A DNA stretch of 11,594 bases, from NCBI GenBank assembly GCA_028565635.1, contig JAOXYB010051968.1:1-11594 (forward strand), given 5' to 3'. The stretch comes from Phoronis ovalis (lineage: Eukaryota > Phoronida > Phoronidae). Positions 7,761-11,594 of this stretch are shown piece after piece (position 1 is the first letter of the stretch; each line of letters starts with the position of its first letter). Both the position numbers and the translations under genes were made by a program. The notes below the pieces were generated by a model. The model was not told where the DNA came from and did not search any database. It saw nothing but the letters and a program-made list of their open reading frames with translations.

Positions 7761-7860
7761 ATTTTCTCAAATAATCGCCCTGGGCGATTATTAAAAAAAA
7801 AGTTTTTAGAGGGGCGATTATTAAAGGGAGTGATTAATAGAGAGGGGGCGATTATTAACT
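7761..7860. repeat. GGGCGATTATT repeat cluster with a 23-bp palindrome
   Basis: AATAATCGCCC at 7770-7780 and GGGCGATTATT at 7782-7792 form a perfect 11-1-11 palindrome. GGGCGATTATTAA is then repeated near 7813 and 7848, with a degenerate copy (GTGATTAATAGAG) between. The start (ATTTTCTCAAATAATCGCCC) resembles the TTTTCCGAAA-n-CGCCC motifs in the neighbouring element, so this is probably one end of a related mobile element. Confidence 0.75.
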
Positions 7861-8018
7861 TCCTTATAATCTTGGCATGAATATTTAAGATTTTTTAAAT
7901 ATATTGTTTGCGATACATAAGCCAGTTTATCAAACAAAATCGGTTATTTAAACGAAATTCTGTGTCTAATGCAATTTTTTTCAAAAGAAAAACTCTTGCA
8001 AACCTTAAATTTATGCAG

Positions 8019-8134
8019 TGGTATATTGCCTTGCCCAAGGTGGAAACAGAATTATTGTGAAAGTTATCAGCAAAAAGCGTAAATCACCTCCTGCCGTACT
8101 TGGTATGGAAATTCTATTGGAAATATTATTGGAG
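8019..8134 (+). CDS. Weak candidate exon, function unknown
   Basis: TTTATGCAG precedes an open frame of 38 codons that ends at a good donor (GAG|GTGAGT). It encodes VYCLAQGGNRIIVKVISKK early and a leucine/glutamate-rich end (MEILLEILLE). I see no neighbouring exons and do not recognise the peptide. The pyrimidine tract is poor and the frame is short, so it could be chance or a transposon remnant. Confidence 0.18.
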
Positions 8135-8156
8135 GTGAGTAGATAGGTAGTCCTTT

Positions 8157-8358
8157 GAGCGCCTTCCGGTAGACGGCGCTACCATAGCGGTCAACTGTCA
8201 AAGGTCATATGTCAGGACCTTTGCGCAACCGGAAACATTTCAATACCGCCAATTTTAACGGTTTTGGCGCGGATATTAAAACGGTTCTAAAAACAGTTAA
8301 AACTGTTGGATTTTGGCGCCAATTTTTCAATTGTTTATAATTTCCGTTATATTAAAAC
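8157..8358. repeat. Left terminal inverted repeat of the 3.36-kb element
   Basis: It is 202 bp and pairs with 11318-11519. It is GC-richer than the interior and contains several GGCGC/GCGCC blocks. Its inner 40 bp resembles the start of the adjacent tandem unit (GGCGCCA, then CCGTTATATTAA). Confidence 0.9.
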
Positions 8359-8432
8359 TAGAACAATGAAATTTGATTTGTAATTAACTGTTGCTATGGT
8401 TTTTTGAATTACATATCAATAACATCATATTA

Positions 8433-8445
8433 CCACCAGATGGCG
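8433..8445 (+). promoter_or_regulatory. CTCF-core-like motif 1
   Basis: CCACCAGATGGCG fits the core consensus CCASYAGRKGGCR at all 13 positions. It occurs once per tandem unit, always in this orientation. Binding is not shown. Confidence 0.5.
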
Positions 8446-8570
8446 TGTTTTGGCGCCAGTTCTTATTTTACTAATAACTTCTGTTATATTAATGGTTCCT
8501 TATTGAAATTTAGTATGCAGAGTAATGCCACCATTATTTTTTAAATTATGATATCAATAACATCATGTTG

Positions 8571-8583
8571 CCACCAGGTGGCG
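8571..8583 (+). promoter_or_regulatory. CTCF-core-like motif 2
   Basis: CCACCAGGTGGCG fits CCASYAGRKGGCR at all positions. It differs from motif 1 at one position that the consensus allows to vary. Confidence 0.5.
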
Positions 8584-8711
8584 TATTTTAGCGCCATTTC
8601 TTATTTTACGAATAACTTCTGTTCTGTTAATGGTTTCGTATTGAAATTTAGTATGTAGAGTAATGTACCACAATTATTTTTTTAATTTGGACATGCAGTA
8701 TTATCATATTG

Positions 8712-8724
8712 CCACTAGATGGCG
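8712..8724 (+). promoter_or_regulatory. CTCF-core-like motif 3
   Basis: CCACTAGATGGCG fits CCASYAGRKGGCR at all positions. It differs from motif 1 at another variable position, although the flanking unit has diverged further. Confidence 0.5.
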
Positions 8725-8830
8725 TGTTTTAGATCCATTTCTTATTTTGCTAATAACTTCTGTTGTATTAATGGTATTTTATTGAAATTTAGTATGTAGA
8801 GTATTGTCACCATTATTTTTCAAATTATGA

Positions 8831-9868
8831 CACCATTACTGCTTTATTGACCCCCAATGATGATTTACAAAGTAATAGATTTTACTCTTTTAGCTATTAA
8901 ACTTATGTGTTGACCAGTCAACACTCATAATTACAGGATGTGATAGGTGCTATAAAATAGTAAAAGTTAACTTGCAAAGATTTATATCCAGTGAATATAC
9001 ATGTCCTGTATTAGCACATGCAGTAAGGTGCTATCATGATTATATGTCTTTTGTCATACATTATGTGTTTTTGATTATACAGCTTAAGTAAATGTTTTAT
9101 TCCTCTATACGCATCTACGACCTACAAAGTCTAAGTAAATATTAAACATTAATCTTAATATGACGCTTAAGAGTGTTTGTACAATATAAAACCCTTTTAA
9201 AACTCAACTGTAAACGCAAAATTTAGTCACAATTATTTCCATAAGTTATTTCTACTGTGTTAAGTTACAGGTTTATCATTAGATACCCAATGTGTGCGTG
9301 AGTAAGCAGATGGTATAGTGCTCATAATTTGCCAATCCTTTGTGATTGATCTTTTGAAAATCTAGAATAGTAATGTTTCAACTAAATTTACAGTAATCTT
9401 TCATTTCTATGCCACTAGCCTTTCCCTAATTTTCTATATCACACCAATAAATGTACTTGTTAGAGCAAAATACATACTCACTCACAGGCTTTTACATTGT
9501 TTTCAGTTTTGGCAAACGCCAAGCGGTTTCTCATGATAGTTAACTTTTAGTACTTGTGTTTTTTCCTTATAGTTTGCACTGAATTTCTTTAATTTGTTTT
9601 TTTTTCATCACGTATGGTCATCAAACATTGACAACAATTCAAACCTTCCTACTGTAGTCTATCAAGTTTGGGATCTTGATAAAATGTTGAATGACTCGGC
9701 GAGTTAGTAGGTGTATTAGCTTCCGTTAGTGGAATATATTTTGAACGCTCCAACACTTTTGTAGGATGCCAATATGTCGACTCTTGATTTTTTTTTATTT
9801 CCATGCGTCCATCTGAGCTAATTCGGCTATTATGGCTTGAATGCAAATAATTTATTAGGTTGTTTGAT
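8831..9868. other. Interior of the 3.36-kb element, no recognised gene
   Basis: This is AT-rich sequence. The one notable open frame runs on the minus strand from about 9890 to 9649. It has no upstream ATG, and its peptide (with KNQESTYWHPTKVLERSK) matches nothing I recognise. It could be a transposon protein remnant or chance. Confidence 0.45.
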
Positions 9869-10073
9869 AGGCAAAATATTAGTAAGAATTTTTAACGTCG
9901 TAACAAGGTATTCAAAAAAATTGCCTAAATCCGGGATTGAACCGGGCACCTTTGATCTTCATTCTAACGCTCTCCCAACTGAGCTATTTCGACTGTTGTA
10001 AAAAGATAATATACTAGGCATATAAAAGGCAGAATAGAATTTTTAACATCGTAAAAAGGTGTTCAAAAAGTTT
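9869..10073. repeat. Imperfect direct repeats flanking the tRNA-like unit
   Basis: About 50 bp at 9869-9922 (GGCAAAATATT, GAATTTTTAACGTCGTAA, AAGGTATTCAAAAA) recurs at 10028-10073 (GGCAGAATA, GAATTTTTAACATCGTAA, AAGGTGTTCAAAAA), offset about 150 bp. The tRNA-like sequence lies between the copies. They are too long and too diverged for a fresh target duplication. A tandem duplication or an old insertion is possible. Confidence 0.75.
9922..9993 (-). tRNA. tRNA-Phe(GAA)-like gene, probably a pseudogene or a tRNA-derived SINE head
   Basis: The minus strand reads a full tRNA-like order. The acceptor strand is GTCGAAA, the D arm is GCTC/GAGC around AGTTGGGA, the anticodon loop ATGAAGA carries GAA, the T loop is TTCAATC, the 3' acceptor strand is TTTAGGC and the discriminator is A. 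The A box (TAGCTCAGTTGGGAGAGC) and B box (GGTTCAATCCC) are intact. TTTTTTT follows two bases after the end, a good Pol III stop. Compared with a normal tRNA-Phe it is 72 rather than 73 nt. One base is missing in the 3' anticodon stem, and there are mismatches in the acceptor and T stems. It probably does not work in translation but could still bind TFIIIC. Confidence 0.8.
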
Positions 10074-10925
10074 GTAACAATCGTAACCCACACTAACGCT
10101 AAATTTTTTAGCGTTTTGGCAATTTCTTAAAGGAATCATATTCTTTGTTACTAACAGTTGTTTAACAGTGTCATTCTTTAACTCATTTTGGAGTTATTTA
10201 TTACACTATGTGCCGGCAAATTTTGATTTGTGTCGGCAAAGTCATTTGTCTAGCAGACAGCTTTTTGGCTATAAATAAAAAGTGGAATGATTTGTTAAGT
10301 TAATTTAAATTCTGGGAATAATTTCATTCTGTTAAAATAGTCTTTTATAAGAATATATGTTTGTAAGAAAGCTATAGCAGTGTCATTCTTTAACTCATTA
10401 TGGAGCTATTACACTATGTGCCGGCAAATCCTGATTTGTGTCGGCAAAGTCATTTGTCTAGCAGACAGCTATTTGGCTCTAAATATAAATTGGAATGATT
10501 TGTTAAGTTAATTTAAGTTCTGGGAATAATTTCATTCTATTAAATATAGTCTTTTATAAGAATATATGTTTGAAAGAAAGCTATAACAGAGTTTTTATAT
10601 CAGATTCCCATTTGTGTCAGTGCGAAAACCCATTTAATACTGTAAACAATTTTAATCGTAATACACACACTAATGCTAATTTTTTTAATGTTTTGGCAAT
10701 TTCTTAAATGAATCATATTCTTTATTACTAACGTGTGTTTAACAGTGTCATTTTTTAACTCATTTTGGAGTTATTGTACTGTGTGTCAGCAAATCTGGAT
10801 TTGTGCCGGCCGCAAATTCCTTCTGGTAGGACACAGCTATTTGGCTCTAAATTCAACTTTGAATGATTTGTTATATTGTACAAATTTGTATTATATATTT
10901 TTGAATTCTTTTAAGGAATCATATT
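10074..10925. repeat. Tandem repeat family, 212-bp body with an optional 90-100-bp head, three copies
   Basis: The body starts CAGTGTCATTCTTTAACTC at 10166 and 10378, 212 bp apart, and a diverged copy starts at 10743. Shared landmarks are TGTGCCGGCAAAT, GTCTAGCAGACAGCT and TGGAATGATTTGTTAAG. A head with TTTTGGCAATTTCTTAAA precedes copies 1 and 3 (10074-10165 and 10641-10742) but is missing before copy 2. The head of copy 1 has a perfect 8-bp hairpin (AACGCTAA/TTAGCGTT, 10095-10115) that is eroded in copy 3. An open frame across copy 3 is a by-product. Confidence 0.88.
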
Positions 10926-11317
10926 GTTGTGAATCAGTTGGAACTACTTCTTTATAATCTTTAGAGCATGGGAGATAAATCTTAAAGTGCCATTCAAAGC
11001 ACGTGACTTGTATATTACTTAAAAATTAGAAACCTTTGTTTTTCCTGGTTATTAAAACACAAAATGTAGCTATATTTGTAAAATATATTTATAAAATAAA
11101 AATGTAAGAACTTTCTTCAATAAAATGTTGTTTTAAATATTGTAAACGGATATTTTGAGCATCAATTTCACTGCTACATTAAAAATACCGGAAGAAACAT
11201 GCGAATTCAACAACTATTTAACTTTTCCTTAGTAAAGGCTACAAAATCTTAATACAAACATTCTTTTAAATCATTTTAAAGCATTAAAATATGTAAGAGT
11301 GTGTTTTCCTAAATCCG
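10926..11317. other. Interior of the 3.36-kb element, no recognised feature
   Basis: AT-rich sequence lies between the tandem family and the right terminal inverted repeat. I found no open frame or repeat worth reporting here. Confidence 0.5.
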
Positions 11318-11519
11318 TTTTAATATAACGGAAATTATAAACAATTGAAAAATTGGTGCCAAAATCCAAAGGTTTTAACTGTTTTTAGAACCGTTATAAT
11401 ATCCGCGCCAAAACCGTTAAAATTGGCGGGTATTGAAATGTTTCCGGTTGCGCAAAGGTCATGACATATGACCTTTGACAGTTGACCGCTATGGTAGCGC
11501 CGTCTTCCGGAAGGCACTC
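11318..11519. repeat. Right terminal inverted repeat of the 3.36-kb element
   Basis: It is the inverted copy of 8157-8358 over 202 bp. The open frame running through it on the minus strand (11335-11517) is a by-product of the repeat and is not a gene. Confidence 0.9.
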
Positions 11520-11537
11520 TGTATCTGTATCTGTAGA
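11518..11537. repeat. Short CTGTAT microsatellite at the element edge
   Basis: CTGTATCTGTATCTGTAGA abuts the right tip of the element. It blurs the exact boundary and any target-site duplication. The remaining bases to 11594 hold nothing I recognise. Confidence 0.7.
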
Positions 11538-11594
11538 TTACATCGCAGAGGTCCTAAACAGGCACAAAGGCGACGGGAGGGAGCAAATTAGGTG

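Larger units (their letters stand above)
8308..8830. repeat. Tandem array, unit 138-141 bp, three clear copies plus one degenerate copy
   Basis: Landmarks recur in order: TGGCGTGTTTTGGCGCCA, CTAATAACTTCTGTTATATT, ATTGAAATTTAGTATG and AATAACATCAT. The TGGCG landmark falls at 8441, 8579 and 8720, giving spacings of 138 and 141 bp. A degenerate first unit begins inside the left terminal repeat, suggesting that the array grew from the inner end of that repeat. Confidence 0.88.
8157..11519. mobile_element. Non-autonomous DNA transposon with 202-bp terminal inverted repeats, 3.36 kb
   Basis: The two 202-bp ends (8157-8358 and 11318-11519) are inverted copies with only scattered differences. They start GAGYGCCTTCCGG, pass through ACGGCGCTACCATAGCGG and AACCGGAAACATTTC, and end GTTATATTAAAAC. 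The interior has no transposase. It carries a roughly 140-bp tandem array with CTCF-like motifs, a tRNA-Phe-like unit and a second tandem family. A target-site duplication is not visible at the tips, so the superfamily is unassigned. Confidence 0.85.

Noticed and set aside
9649-9890. Minus-strand open frame of about 80 codons in the 3.36-kb element as a transposase or gene
   Set aside because: It has no ATG near its start and no recognisable motif, and its length is expected by chance in this much sequence. Kept only as a note.
9922-9993. Functional tRNA-Phe gene
   Set aside because: One anticodon-stem base is missing and the acceptor and T stems have mismatches, so a working tRNA is unlikely even though its promoter boxes look intact.
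10733-10957. 74-residue plus-strand open frame
   Set aside because: It lies across the third copy of a tandem repeat. The other copies do not keep the frame.
11335-11517. 60-residue minus-strand open frame
   Set aside because: It is entirely inside the right terminal inverted repeat, which is non-coding DNA shared with the left end.
8157-11519. LTR retrotransposon
   Set aside because: The long terminal copies are inverted, not direct, and there is no gag-pol coding sequence or primer-binding arrangement at the ends.

Overview
This is eukaryotic nuclear DNA, most likely from a marine invertebrate animal. It is AT-rich and has introns with GT/AG boundaries, one conserved animal gene, and many non-autonomous DNA transposons, tandem repeats and inverted repeats. 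The species cannot be named from the sequence. No bacterial operon, CRISPR array or phage feature is present.

The one clearly recognisable gene is exportin-7 (XPO7/RanBP16), a RanGTP-dependent nuclear transport receptor, on the minus strand. I placed seven coding exons by hand: 6138-6152, 5447-5593, 3759-3852, 3095-3261, 2839-2907, 1260-1409 and 891-1017. Together they encode residues 1 to 256 plus a split codon, about the N-terminal quarter of the protein. The rest lies beyond the left edge. The start codon at 6152-6150 sits in a YY1/TISU-like sequence, with an NRF1-like palindrome 26 bases upstream in a small CpG-rich promoter (about 6153-6350).

The introns carry mobile DNA. Intron 7 holds a 151-bp tandem repeat (209-729) and an unidentified open frame (3-164). 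Intron 5 holds a 755-bp element with long inverted arms (1982-2736). Intron 3 holds a 169-bp MITE-like unit (3400-3568). Intron 2 holds a 1.25-kb element (3959-5204) filled with arrays of the palindrome CTATAG at 10-13 bp spacing. A truncated copy of that element lies upstream of the promoter in opposite orientation (6902-7163).

Right of the promoter (6400-11594) I see no convincing protein gene. There is a cluster of related inverted-repeat termini (7231-7860), one weak candidate exon (8019-8134), and a 3.36-kb element (8157-11519) bounded by 202-bp terminal inverted repeats. That element lacks a transposase. It contains a roughly 140-bp tandem array carrying three same-direction matches to the CTCF core motif, a tRNA-Phe(GAA)-like Pol III unit with a terminator, and a second tandem repeat family. 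CTCF-like sites and a TFIIIC-type box on one mobile element suggest it could act as a mobile insulator. That is inference, and it is the most interesting lead in the window.
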